Shown here: positions 7,324 through 15,763 of the stretch, piece after piece
Layout: each line of letters begins with the position of its first letter
Position numbering within the stretch: the stretch's first letter is position 1
Source: Acidobacteriota bacterium
GTDB lineage: Bacteria; Acidobacteriota; Polarisedimenticolia; Polarisedimenticolales; Polarisedimenticolaceae
Direction: 5' to 3'
DNA length: 23,139 nucleotides
Assembly: GCA_011773795.1 (NCBI GenBank)
Contig: WVWW01000112.1
Location: 6,943 to 30,081 of the forward strand
The notes under the pieces: generated by a model
The model's database searches: none
What the model saw: the letters and a program-made list of their open reading frames with translations, nothing else
Told to the model about the DNA's origin: nothing
Made by a program: the position numbers and the translations under genes

Positions 7324-8391
7324 ATGCGACGGATGGGTGAACAAGGGCGCAAAACGCTCGGTATGGCGATGGCCATCGCGGGCACGGGTGCGCTGGCCGC
7401 CGCCGTCGCGTTCGTCCTGTCGACCGGCGGCGGCGCCGTCGCCTCGACCGAGCACGGGATGAGCGGCGACATGCTCGTGGGTCTCGACGGGCTCGACCTG
7501 ACCCCTTACCGCAACACCACCGTGGGCGACGTCGGGACCGAGCGCTTCGACCCGGACGCCTACCTGACCGAAGAGCTCGAGTCCACGACCGAGACCCTCG
7601 AGGACGGCACCGTGCTGCGGATCTTCGAGGTCGAGGCGGTCAACAAGGAGATCGAGATCGCCCCCGGCGTCTTCTTCCCCGCCTGGACCTACAACGGCCA
7701 GGTCCCCGGCCCGACCCTGCGCGCCAACGAGGGCGAGCGGATCCGGATCCACTTCACCAACCTGGGCGACCGCCCGCACTCGATGCACTTCCACGGCTTC
7801 CACCCGTTCGAGATGGACGGCGCGATGCTCAAGCAGCAGGTCCCGCCGAACGGCACGTTCGTCTACGAGTTCGAGGCCGACCCGGTCGGCGTGCACCTGT
7901 ACCACTGCCACGCCACGCCGATCACGCAGCACATCCACAACGGCCTCTACGGCCTGTGGATCGTCGACCCGAAGGGCGGCCGCCCGCCGGCGCGCGAGCT
8001 GTACATGATGATGAACGGCTTCGACCCGAACTTCGACGAGGAGAACGAGATCTACGCGGTCAACACGGTGGCCTTCCACTACGCGCGCCACCCGATCGAG
8101 GTGCGGCAGAACGAGCTGATCCGCATCTACCTGGCCAACATCACCGAGTTCGACCTGATCAACTCGTTCCACGTCCACGCGACCTTCTTCGACTACTACC
8201 CGACCGGCACCCAGCCGGAGCCGCGGGACTACACCGACACGATCATCCAGGGCCAGGGCGAGCGCGGGATCGTCGAGGTGCGCTTCCCGCACCCCGGCGA
8301 CTTCATGTTCCACGCGCACAAGACCGAGTTCGCCGAGCGCGGCTGGATGGGGCTGTTCCGCGTGATTCCGGACGAGGGCGGGGATGGCTGA
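7324..8391 (+). CDS. exported two-domain multicopper oxidase (type-1 copper in domain 1)
   Basis: 355-residue periplasmic or membrane-anchored copper oxidase. An N-terminal segment (TLGMAMAIAGTGALAAAVAF) looks like a signal peptide or anchor. Cupredoxin domain 1 (about 100-218) has HSMHFHGFH (152-160) and HLYHCHATPITQHIHNGL (191-208), giving trinuclear-site His residues plus a type-1 site with C195 and H203; the axial position appears to be Leu208. Domain 2 (about 220-350) has HVHATFF and FMFHAHKTEF with no Cys between the last His residues, so no type-1 copper there. This layout matches two-domain laccase-like oxidases with the blue copper only in domain 1, not a copper nitrite reductase, which lacks the HCH pair. 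AGAGG at 7305-7309 precedes GTG 7321 and ATG 7324; either could be the start. It overlaps the ZIP gene by 8 bp. The substrate may be a metal ion (Mn, Fe or Cu) given its neighbours. Confidence 0.85.
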   Translation: MRRMGEQGRKTLGMAMAIAGTGALAAAVAFVLSTGGGAVASTEHGMSGDMLVGLDGLDLTPYRNTTVGDVGTERFDPDAYLTEELESTTETLEDGTVLRIFEVEAVNKEIEIAPGVFFPAWTYNGQVPGPTLRANEGERIRIHFTNLGDRPHSMHFHGFHPFEMDGAMLKQQVPPNGTFVYEFEADPVGVHLYHCHATPITQHIHNGLYGLWIVDPKGGRPPARELYMMMNGFDPNFDEENEIYAVNTVAFHYARHPIEVRQNELIRIYLANITEFDLINSFHVHATFFDYYPTGTQPEPRDYTDTIIQGQGERGIVEVRFPHPGDFMFHAHKTEFAERGWMGLFRVIPDEGGDG

Positions 8392-9562
8392 GCCGCGTCA
8401 GGGCATGAGCGCCGGCGTCGCGATCCTCGCGGTCGTTCCGCTCGTCCTGCTCGTAGGCCTGATCGCCTGGCTGTTCTCCGACGGCGCCGAGGGGCTGTTC
8501 GCCACCGACCTGCCCCCGGTCGAGGCCGTCGACGTGATGCGGCACGTGCTGGAGGGCGACGTCATCCACCTCGACATCGTCAACAGCGGGCCGGACCCGA
8601 CGACGATCGCCCAGGTGATGGTGCGCGGCGCGTTCTGGTACCACGAGGTCACCCCGACGAGGGAGTTGACGCCGCTGCAGACGGCACGCGTCACGATCCC
8701 GTTCCCGTGGAACGAGGGCGAGCCGGTCGAGATCGTCCTGCTCACCTCGACCGGGCTGACGTTCGACTACGGGATCGAGGTGGCCACGGCCACGCCGGGC
8801 ATCACGGCGCGCGCGCTGTCGCGCTTCGCCATGTTGGGGATCTTTGTCGGTGTCATCCCGGTCGCCCTCGGCCTGACCTGGTTCCCGTTCCTGCGCCGCC
8901 TCGGCCGCAGCGGCCTGGGCTTCCTGATTCACCTCACCGTCGGGCTGCTCGCCTTCCTCGTCGTCGACGCGATGTTCGAGGGCTTCGAGGCCGCGCGCGA
9001 GCTGCCCGGGATCTACCAACCGCAGGCGTTGCTGCTGCTGGGCTTCGTCGGGGCGTGGGCGTTCCTCTCAGGGATTCAACTGCGCAGCTCCTCCGGCCAC
9101 GGCGCGTCGGCCGGTGGCGCGCACCTGGCCTGGCTGGTCGCCCTCGGCATCGGCATCCACAACCTCGGCGAGGGGCTGGCCATCGGCTCGGCCTACGTGC
9201 TGGGCGAGCTGACGCTCGGCGCCCTGCTCGTCGCGGGCTTCACGCTGCACAACGCGACCGAGGGCATCGCCATCGTGTCGCCGATCCTGCGAGAGCCGGA
9301 CGGGCAGCTGGCGCGTCTGATCGGCCTCGGAGCACTCGCCGGAGGACCGACCATCCTCGGCTGCTGGATCGGCGCGTTCACCTACTCGCAGGTCTGGGCG
9401 CTGCTGTTCCTCGGCATCGGCGCCGGTGCGATCGTGCAGGTCATCGGCGCGATCCTCGGCGGCAGGACGCTGCGCGAGACGCTCGCGCCGGTCAACCTCG
9501 CCGGGATGCTCGTGGGTTACCTCGTGATGTACGGCACCGGCCTGCTCGTGGGGGCCGCATGA
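8384..9562 (+). CDS. ZIP-family divalent metal permease with extra N-terminal periplasmic domain
   Basis: 392-residue membrane protein. The C-terminal part (about 145-392) is a ZIP transporter with the two metal-binding helices HNLGEGLAIGSAY (259-271) and HNATEGIAI (289-297), each with the H-N-x-x-E-G pattern. A His-bearing loop between helices 3 and 4 (RSSSGHGASAGGAH) is also usual for ZIP proteins. Unusually, the N-terminus adds a membrane anchor (about 11-31) and an extracytoplasmic beta-rich domain of about 110 residues (36-145) that I do not recognise; it contains no Cys and few His. ZIP proteins move Zn, Mn or Fe into the cytoplasm. The gene overlaps the oxidase by 8 bp and the next gene by ATGA, so the three proteins are almost certainly made together. 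With an MntR-like regulator next door, Mn is the most likely cargo, by inference. Confidence 0.85.
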   Translation: MAEPRQGMSAGVAILAVVPLVLLVGLIAWLFSDGAEGLFATDLPPVEAVDVMRHVLEGDVIHLDIVNSGPDPTTIAQVMVRGAFWYHEVTPTRELTPLQTARVTIPFPWNEGEPVEIVLLTSTGLTFDYGIEVATATPGITARALSRFAMLGIFVGVIPVALGLTWFPFLRRLGRSGLGFLIHLTVGLLAFLVVDAMFEGFEAARELPGIYQPQALLLLGFVGAWAFLSGIQLRSSSGHGASAGGAHLAWLVALGIGIHNLGEGLAIGSAYVLGELTLGALLVAGFTLHNATEGIAIVSPILREPDGQLARLIGLGALAGGPTILGCWIGAFTYSQVWALLFLGIGAGAIVQVIGAILGGRTLRETLAPVNLAGMLVGYLVMYGTGLLVGAA

Positions 9563-9954
9563 GCCGGAAGATGAAACGCCGCCTGATCGGCGGTGTCGGC
9601 TTCGCCGCGATCCTCGCCCTGTTCGGGGCGATCGTGATGGTCCCGCTGTGGTCGCAGTCCGCGGTCGCCGGCGACGAGGGCGCGCGGGAGATCGTGCTGG
9701 AGGTCCGCGATCGCACGTTCGACGGCAACCCGACGCTGACCTTCGAGCCGGGCGAGCGCATCCGTCTGGTCGTGCGCAACCACGACATCGGCGTGCTGCA
9801 CTCGATCCGGTTGACCGGCATCGACGACACGCTCTACCACATCCCCTGGGACGACGACGTGGCGATCGAGTTCACGGCACCGGACGAGGGCGCGTTCGAG
9901 TACATCTGCCCGCAGCACGCGCCGAAGATGCAGGGATTGATAAGGATCGAGTAG
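9559..9954 (+). CDS. small membrane-anchored cupredoxin (blue copper protein)
   Basis: 131-residue exported protein. MKRRLIGGVGFAAILALFGA (5-24) is a signal anchor or signal peptide. The rest is a single cupredoxin domain with a full type-1 copper site: His81 (VLHSIRL) and Cys117-x2-His120-x3-Met124 (CPQHAPKM). There is only one Cys, so it is not a CuA centre. Its role would be one-electron transfer in the periplasm, plausibly to or from the multicopper oxidase made from the same mRNA. ATG 9559 overlaps the ZIP stop as ATGA. The TAG stop at 9952-9954 directly abuts the stop of the convergent histidine kinase gene. Confidence 0.85.
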   Translation: MSRKMKRRLIGGVGFAAILALFGAIVMVPLWSQSAVAGDEGAREIVLEVRDRTFDGNPTLTFEPGERIRLVVRNHDIGVLHSIRLTGIDDTLYHIPWDDDVAIEFTAPDEGAFEYICPQHAPKMQGLIRIE

Positions 9955-12375
9955 TCAGCCGCCCAGCACCCGATCCAGCACCAGCCGCAACTCCTCGGGG
10001 CGGTACGGCTTGGCGATGCAGTCCTTGAAACCGTAGCGCTGCGCTTCGGCCATCACCGGGCTTGCGGAGTAACCACTGGAGACGATGCCGACCGCATCCG
10101 GATCGATCTCGAGCAACTTGCGCATCGCCTCTTCCCCACCGTAGCCCCCACGGATCGTCAAATCGAGGATCACCGCATCAAACGGCGACCCGGCGCTCAT
10201 CGCCGCATGGTAGGCCTGAACGGCAGACTTCCCGTCGGGCACGAACACCGCGGTGTGGTCTAGCGTCTCGAGCATCGCGCCGACGGTCGCCAGCACCAGT
10301 TCGTCGTCGTCCATGACCAGGACACGCCCGCTTCGCCTGACCGCGACCGGTTGGTCTCTTTCGAGCGGTCGCTCGATCGCTTCACCCGCCGGTAGGTAGA
10401 GCGTGAATACCGTCCCGCCATCGGCGCGCGGCCGGAAGCTCACGTGGCCTTCATGTTTTTGCACGATGGCGTAGCTCGTCGCCAGGCCGAGACCGTTGCC
10501 GTTCTCCTTCGTGGTGAAGTAGGGATCGAAGATGCGGTCGGCGTTCTCGAGCGGGATGCCGCAGCCCTCGTCGCTGACACAGATGCAAACGTAGCGGCCA
10601 TCGCGAACGGGCAGCGAACCGCTCTCCGCCTCGTCGACATTTCGGGCAGAGACACGAACGAGGCCGCCGTCGGGCATGGCCTGCACGGCGTTCAACGCGA
10701 GGTTCTCGAGGACCTGGCTGATCTGCCCCGCATCGACTTCGGCGGGCCACAGCCCCGGCTCGACGTCGACCTGTCCACGCACGTTGGAGCCGCTCAACAC
10801 GAACTGCACCGTGTCGCGGATGACACCCTCCATGGACGTCGAACGGCGCACCGGCGCCCCGCCCTTGGAAAATGTCAAGAGCTGCCGGGTCAGGCCCTTG
10901 GCGCGTAGCGCCGCCTTCTCCGCTTCGTGTAAACGCCTGTGCGCATCGTGCCCCTCGCCGACACGCGACTTTGCCAGCGAGAGGTTGCCGAGGATACCCA
11001 TCAAGGAGTTGTTGAAGTCGTGGGCGATCCCACCCGCGAGCATCCCGACCGATTCCAGCTTGCGCGAGTTCAGCAGTTCCTCGGTGAGCCGCTTCTCTGC
11101 GGTGATGTCGAGCATGATCCCCTGCATGAACAGGGCATTCCCGTCGCGGTCGCGCACGACGACTGCCTCGTCCCGCGCCCAAGCGAGCGACCCGTCTTTG
11201 CGATAGATACGGTACTCGACGCGGAACGGTGTGTCGTCCTTCAGCGCTTGGGTCATCGTCGACAACACGCTGTCGCGGTCATCAGGGTGCAGCTGGCGCC
11301 GCCAGCGCGACGGGCTCTCGTAAAACTCGTCCACGGTGAAGCCGAGGACCGACTCGATCTGCGGGCTGACGTAGAGCGTCGGCGCGTCGAGGTCGAGCGA
11401 CGCTGCGTAGGTGACCGCCGGCAGCTGCTCCACGAGCGTCCGGAAGCGGATCTCGGTTTCATCGCGGCTTCTTTCCGCCCGCAGCCGGGCCAGCTCAGCG
11501 CCGATGCGCGAGGCAAAGATGCGCAGCACGGCGCGATGGCGCAGGTCGTCGCTCATCGGCCGGTCGTCGATGACGGCAAGGTGGCCCACGACCTGGTTCC
11601 CGGCATCACGCAACGGGAGGCCGAGATAGCTTTGCGCGCCCATCGCGGCGAGTCTGGGATCGTTCGGGTACTTCTCCCGGACGCCGGTCGCATGGAAGAC
11701 CAGGTTCCCAGCGATGACTCTCTCGCACGGAGTGCCCGGGATCTCACCAGCCGGTGGAGGGTCCTGCAACCCATCGAGCCAGAACGCCAGCACCTTGCAG
11801 CTTGTCGAATCGGGGCCCGGCGCCTCCGCGACGACGGCGCAGCGCACCTCGAGGGCCTGCGCCAGGTGTCCAACCGCGGCCTTGAAGAACCCGGCGTCGC
11901 ACCTGCTCGCCGTGCCCTCGGCAATCAGCTCGAGCGCTTTCTCTCCCCGTTTCCGATCGCTGATGTCGCGCGCGACCATCTGGAAATAGGCCGGGCATCC
12001 TTCATCGTCACGGACGAGCGATGCGTTGACCTCGACCGTGATCTCGGTGCCGTCCTTGCGGACTAATCGCCGTTCGTAGATCGGCACGGGGAGGTCGGCG
12101 AGGAGATGCGCCTTGCGATTCAACGCGTCATCGTGCTCGTCGGGTCGAACGACCTGCAATACGTGCTTGCCGATCAGCTCATCCGCCGAGTAGCCCAGCA
12201 TGTCCTGTGCGCACTTGTTGGCGGCCAAATACTCGCCGTCGGGGCTGAGGATCACGACCACGTCGTTGGTCTGCTCGAACAGCGCTTCGTAGGGCCGCTC
12301 GTAATTGGGCAACCTGATTCTTCGGGAGCGGGCGCTTTCGCACTGCTGGCTCTTCGACTGTCGGAAGGTGCTCAT
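9955..12375 (-). CDS. soluble hybrid sensor histidine kinase (PAS-GAF-PAS-HisKA-HATPase-REC)
   Basis: 806-residue cytoplasmic signalling kinase. Domains in order: PAS (about 28-143, ending ARDISDRK), GAF-like (about 150-298), a PAS/PAC (about 305-430, LHPDDRDSV and MLDITAEK), HisKA with phosphorylated His452 in GGIAHDFNNSLMG, HATPase (N562 box ENLALNAVQAM, G1 DEGCGIP, G2 NGNGLGLA), and a C-terminal receiver (684-805) with the acidic pair DDD at 689-691, acceptor Asp738 (AVILDLTI) and Lys789. All catalytic positions are intact. There is no membrane helix, so it senses an internal signal. GGAGG sits 7 bases before ATG 12375. Its stop codon abuts that of the cupredoxin gene with no gap. No separate response regulator is adjacent; output may be through the attached receiver or a distant partner. 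It follows the lactate dehydrogenase-like gene by 56 bp and may be co-transcribed with it. Confidence 0.92.
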   Translation of the reverse strand: MSTFRQSKSQQCESARSRRIRLPNYERPYEALFEQTNDVVVILSPDGEYLAANKCAQDMLGYSADELIGKHVLQVVRPDEHDDALNRKAHLLADLPVPIYERRLVRKDGTEITVEVNASLVRDDEGCPAYFQMVARDISDRKRGEKALELIAEGTASRCDAGFFKAAVGHLAQALEVRCAVVAEAPGPDSTSCKVLAFWLDGLQDPPPAGEIPGTPCERVIAGNLVFHATGVREKYPNDPRLAAMGAQSYLGLPLRDAGNQVVGHLAVIDDRPMSDDLRHRAVLRIFASRIGAELARLRAERSRDETEIRFRTLVEQLPAVTYAASLDLDAPTLYVSPQIESVLGFTVDEFYESPSRWRRQLHPDDRDSVLSTMTQALKDDTPFRVEYRIYRKDGSLAWARDEAVVVRDRDGNALFMQGIMLDITAEKRLTEELLNSRKLESVGMLAGGIAHDFNNSLMGILGNLSLAKSRVGEGHDAHRRLHEAEKAALRAKGLTRQLLTFSKGGAPVRRSTSMEGVIRDTVQFVLSGSNVRGQVDVEPGLWPAEVDAGQISQVLENLALNAVQAMPDGGLVRVSARNVDEAESGSLPVRDGRYVCICVSDEGCGIPLENADRIFDPYFTTKENGNGLGLATSYAIVQKHEGHVSFRPRADGGTVFTLYLPAGEAIERPLERDQPVAVRRSGRVLVMDDDELVLATVGAMLETLDHTAVFVPDGKSAVQAYHAAMSAGSPFDAVILDLTIRGGYGGEEAMRKLLEIDPDAVGIVSSGYSASPVMAEAQRYGFKDCIAKPYRPEELRLVLDRVLGG

Positions 12376-12431
12376 CGCGAGCCTCCACCGGTGGGGACGG
12401 ATTGGAGCGGGTCAAGGGAGTCTGGGCCGGA

Positions 12432-15251
12432 TCATACCATCCGCGAACGATCCGTGGCGTCATCGAGCAGCCGCCAGAACGAACGGTAGGGCTTTCCCGT
12501 CACACGTGTCAGCCCGGCCTCGCAGCTTCGGCTGCTGGAGAAGAATTCGAAGTAACCGCCCGCCTCGATCTCCTGTCGCAGCGGCTGCAGCGCGGCCTCG
12601 GGAAGTTCCGGGACCAGGAAGCCGCGATCGCCGGCCATGCCGCAACAGGCGCTGCTCGACGGAACGGCAGCACCTCCCGAGCAAGCACCGGCGAGCTCGA
12701 CCAGTTTCGTCTCGAGTCCCATCTTGCGCACGGAACAAACGGGGTGCACCGCGACCTCGTGTCGGAGCGGCGTCAGCTCGAGCCGGTCCAGCAACACGTC
12801 GTGCGCGAACTCGATCCCGTCGAGGATCGTCAGCCGCTCGAACTTGCGCTTGCTTTCGTGAGTCAGGACGGGCCCGATCTCCTTGAGCGTCCAGGCGCAC
12901 GGACTCGCGTCGGTCAACACCGGGACGCGGCCCCCGTCGGTCCAGCGCCACAGCGCGTCCAGCGTGCGGTGCGCCGCCGCACGATACGCCGCGTCGAGTC
13001 CCTTCGAAGAAAACGGCATCCCGCAACAAACGTCGTGGGCGTCTCGCGGTGTCCAGACGGAGAGACCGGCACGCGCGGCGACACGTTCGACCGTGCGACC
13101 GGGTGGGGAGTCGTCTCCCGGCTCGCCGAACACGCGCGAGACGCAAGACGGGAAGAACACCGCGTCGACGTTATCCGGCCGCCGCCGGGCCGGCCTGCCG
13201 GGGAGCGGCGGCATCGGGTGAATCCAGTGCAGGCCTCGCGGGGCCACCCGCCGTGACCATCGTTCGTGTCGCTCGCTCCCGATCACGCGGCTCAACAGAT
13301 GGCCCAGTCGCAGCGCCGTTCGCGCCGCCGTCACGCACCAGCCGAAGCGCTCGACGACCCACAGGGAAAAGCGCTCGTCCCCGTCGTCGACGCGCGCACG
13401 GCGCAGCCGCTTGGTCAACCGGCCGGTATCGATCGCGACGGGGCAGGCCAGCGCGCACAGCCCGTCGGTCGCACAGGTGTCCTCGGCCGCGAAACGCCAA
13501 CCGGCCTGCAGCTCGGCCAGCGCCGGGTCGGACGGGTCGCGCTCGTGCAGCCTCCGCATCTGGCGCCGGACGACGATGCGCTGGCGCGGCGTCAGGGTCA
13601 GGTCGCGGCTGGGGCACCAGCGTTCGCAAAACCCGCACTCGATACAACGATCGACCTCGGGCTCGACCTCGGGCAGATCCTTGAGGTCGGTCACGTGGGC
13701 CGCCGGGTTGTCGTTGAGGATCACTCCGGGATTGAGCAACCCGTCCGGGTCGATCAGGCGCTTGAGCTCGCGCATGACGCGCACCGCCGGGCCACCCCAC
13801 TCGGTCTCGACGAACGGGGCCATGTTGCGGCCCGTCCCGTGCTCGGCCTTCAGCGCGCCGTCGTAACGGACGGCGACGAGATCGGCCAGCTCGCGCATGA
13901 ACGTGTCGTAGCGCCGCACGTCGTCCTCGTTCCGGAACGGCTGGGTCAGGACGAAGTGCAGGTTGCCGTCCTTCGCATGGCCGAAGACGATCGCATCGTC
14001 GTAGTCCCAGCGCCGGAAGGAGTCCTGCAGTTCCGCGACACCGGAGGCGAGCCGCTCCACCGGGAAAACCACGTCTTCGTTGATGAACGCCGTGCCCTGC
14101 GCACGCGTCGCACCGACCGAGGGGATGAGGCCCTTGCGCACGCGCCACAACTTGGCCTGACGCTCGGGATCGACGGTCCACTCGGGGTCGCCGGCGAGCG
14201 GCAGGCCGGGGAGCAGGCGCTCGGCCTCCCGGCGGAACGCGTCGCGCTCGTCCTCGCGATCGCACTGGTACTCGACCAGCAGCGCCGACGTTCCCTCGGG
14301 CAACCGGCCGACGCGCTGCGGCACGCCGGGTTGCGAGCGCACCGCACGAAGCGAAGGGTAATCCATCAGCTCGAGCGCCCGCGCTCCGCTGCGACGCAGC
14401 GGCTCGATTGCGGAACAGGCGGCGGGAACGTCGTCGAAGAACAGCAGACCGGTGTACTTGAAACCGTAATCGGGGACCGTGTTCAAGACGGCCTCGGCGA
14501 TGAAACCGAGCGTGCCCTCCGCGCCGATCATCAGGTGCGCGAGGATGTCGATCGGATCATCGAAATCCACGAAGGCGTTGAGCGAATAGCCCATCGTGTT
14601 CTTCATCCGGTACTTGTGGCGGATGAGACGGACCAGCTCTCGATCGCGGCGGACGCGGTCGCGAAGGGCTACCAAACCGTCGAGAATCTCCGGCGCCTCT
14701 GCGCGAAGCGCGCCCGTCGCGTCAGGGTCGGCGGTGTCGAGCGTCGTCCCGTCGGGGAGCACCAGCACCATCGAGTCCAGCGTGCGGTAAGCGTTCTGTT
14801 CGATGCCGCAACACATCCCGCTCGAATTGTTGGCGAGGATACCGCCCATCATGCAGGCGTTGATCGATGCGGGGTCGGGGCCGATCTTGCGCCCGTGCGG
14901 TCGTAAAGCCTGGTTGGCGATGCCGCCGATCACCCCGGGCTGGAAACGAATCCGCGCCCCTTCGTCGAGGACCTCGTAGTCGCGCCAGCCACGCGACAAG
15001 ACGACCAGGATCCCGTCGGTCAAGGCCTGGCCGGAGAGGCTCGTTCCTGCCGCGCGGAAGGTCATCGGGATGCGCTCGCGGCGGCTGACGGCCAACAGGC
15101 CCCGCACCTCCTCGACCGTGTTCGGGTAAACGACCGCCCGGGGGATCAGACGATAGACGCTCGCGTCATTGGCGCATGCCACGCGGTCCAGGTAGCGCGT
15201 CGAGACACGCTGCGCCGGCAGGATCGATGCAAGCTGAGTCGCCAGGTCCAC
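12432..15251 (-). CDS. FAD/Fe-S D-lactate dehydrogenase-type oxidoreductase
   Basis: 939-residue respiratory dehydrogenase combining in one chain what glycolate oxidase or LutABC-like systems split. Residues about 35-180 are a p-cresol methylhydroxylase-type FAD domain (AAGTSLSGQA, IGPDPAS, ILANNSSG). Residues about 260-515 are the FAD-oxidase C domain with active-site elements GHAKDGNLHF (424-433) and EHGTGRNM (470-477). Two ferredoxin-like clusters follow: CIECGFCERWCP (536-547) and CATDGLCALACP (593-604). The last third holds CCG-type motifs (CCGMPFSSKG and CCGMAGDRGF) as in GlpC/LutA. Size and order match the Dld-II type of D-lactate dehydrogenase known from Shewanella (about 930 residues). 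It would oxidise D-lactate or a similar 2-hydroxy acid and pass electrons toward quinone. Glycolate or 2-hydroxyglutarate are possible alternatives. No membrane segment or export signal is seen. Confidence 0.88.
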   Translation of the reverse strand: MDLATQLASILPAQRVSTRYLDRVACANDASVYRLIPRAVVYPNTVEEVRGLLAVSRRERIPMTFRAAGTSLSGQALTDGILVVLSRGWRDYEVLDEGARIRFQPGVIGGIANQALRPHGRKIGPDPASINACMMGGILANNSSGMCCGIEQNAYRTLDSMVLVLPDGTTLDTADPDATGALRAEAPEILDGLVALRDRVRRDRELVRLIRHKYRMKNTMGYSLNAFVDFDDPIDILAHLMIGAEGTLGFIAEAVLNTVPDYGFKYTGLLFFDDVPAACSAIEPLRRSGARALELMDYPSLRAVRSQPGVPQRVGRLPEGTSALLVEYQCDREDERDAFRREAERLLPGLPLAGDPEWTVDPERQAKLWRVRKGLIPSVGATRAQGTAFINEDVVFPVERLASGVAELQDSFRRWDYDDAIVFGHAKDGNLHFVLTQPFRNEDDVRRYDTFMRELADLVAVRYDGALKAEHGTGRNMAPFVETEWGGPAVRVMRELKRLIDPDGLLNPGVILNDNPAAHVTDLKDLPEVEPEVDRCIECGFCERWCPSRDLTLTPRQRIVVRRQMRRLHERDPSDPALAELQAGWRFAAEDTCATDGLCALACPVAIDTGRLTKRLRRARVDDGDERFSLWVVERFGWCVTAARTALRLGHLLSRVIGSERHERWSRRVAPRGLHWIHPMPPLPGRPARRRPDNVDAVFFPSCVSRVFGEPGDDSPPGRTVERVAARAGLSVWTPRDAHDVCCGMPFSSKGLDAAYRAAAHRTLDALWRWTDGGRVPVLTDASPCAWTLKEIGPVLTHESKRKFERLTILDGIEFAHDVLLDRLELTPLRHEVAVHPVCSVRKMGLETKLVELAGACSGGAAVPSSSACCGMAGDRGFLVPELPEAALQPLRQEIEAGGYFEFFSSSRSCEAGLTRVTGKPYRSFWRLLDDATDRSRMV

Positions 15252-15284
15252 GCCGTCATTGTAATGGACCGCTTGAAAGCGGGA

Positions 15285-15524
15285 TCAGCTCTCGTTCGGT
15301 TGCGTGGCCTGTGCATTGGGAACCGGGAGCGGTTCGAGCGGCACGATGATCCAGCCCACCACGTAGGCCAGCAGCCCCGGGATGATCCCGGTCAGGAAGC
15401 CGGCGCCCACGAACGCGAGTCGGATGAGCGTCGGGTCGACGTTGAAATAATTCGCCAGCCCTCCGGCGAGACCCGCAATCATCGTTTCAGAGCGGGAGCG
15501 GTAGATGCGTTTGTAGGTCGTCAT
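15285..15524 (-). CDS. PspC-domain small membrane protein
   Basis: 79-residue protein made almost only of a PspC domain: an N-terminal basic stretch YKRIYRSRSETMIAGLAGGL, then ANYFNVDPTLIRLAFV and a hydrophobic helix ending VVGWIIVPLEP. PspC proteins sit in the inner membrane and in enterobacteria help sense envelope stress. Single-domain versions like this are widespread and often of unknown role. ATG 15524 has an excellent GGAGGAAG Shine-Dalgarno 6 bases away, so the longer open frame upstream is not used. It is separated by 33 bp from the lactate dehydrogenase start and may be the first gene of that leftward group. No pspA is nearby. Confidence 0.9.
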   Translation of the reverse strand: MTTYKRIYRSRSETMIAGLAGGLANYFNVDPTLIRLAFVGAGFLTGIIPGLLAYVVGWIIVPLEPLPVPNAQATQPNES

Positions 15525-15600
15525 GGCCCTCTTCCTCCTGCCCCTTGTTACGCACGAACCCCAAAAGCGGTTCCCGCAGCCCTGTTTTAAGATGTTTTTG

Positions 15601-15763
15601 ATGAAACTGCACGCCGCGCTCCTGGTTTTTCTCGCTTCCGGTCGAGGACGAGATCCGGCGGCTGACCAACGACCCGTCCACGGCACGTGCGGCCGAGCCT
15701 CTCGCATCGCTGCGTGGCGATCGTCGCTTCGCCGCACTGCTCGCGGAGCTGGACCGCCCCTGA
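15601..15763 (+). pseudogene. possible remnant of a deleted gene (signal-peptide start plus out-of-frame C-terminal tail)
   Basis: Within the 358-bp gap 15525-15882, ATG 15601 begins MKLHAALLVFLASG, which looks like the start of an exported protein, but that frame then becomes unlike protein. From about 15641 a different frame reads VEDEIRRLTNDPSTARAAEP and then LASLRGDRRFAALLAELDRP before TGA 15761-15763. The LRGDRRFAALLAEL ending resembles the final segment of TPR-containing proteins and kinases (L..DPRF..LL). The two pieces together suggest an internal deletion or frameshift that destroyed a gene. No Shine-Dalgarno is clear. It could instead be chance in high-GC DNA; confidence is low. Confidence 0.3.

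Noticed and set aside
7324..8391. Copper-containing nitrite reductase (NirK)
   Set aside because: The HCH arrangement in domain 1 and the paired HxH motifs in domain 2 indicate a trinuclear copper site of a multicopper oxidase, which NirK does not have.
13266..14906. Long open frame on the + strand opposite the lactate-dehydrogenase-type gene
   Set aside because: Its composition is that of a high-GC shadow frame (Arg, His, Ala and Val rich, no domain), and the opposite strand encodes full FAD and Fe-S motifs.
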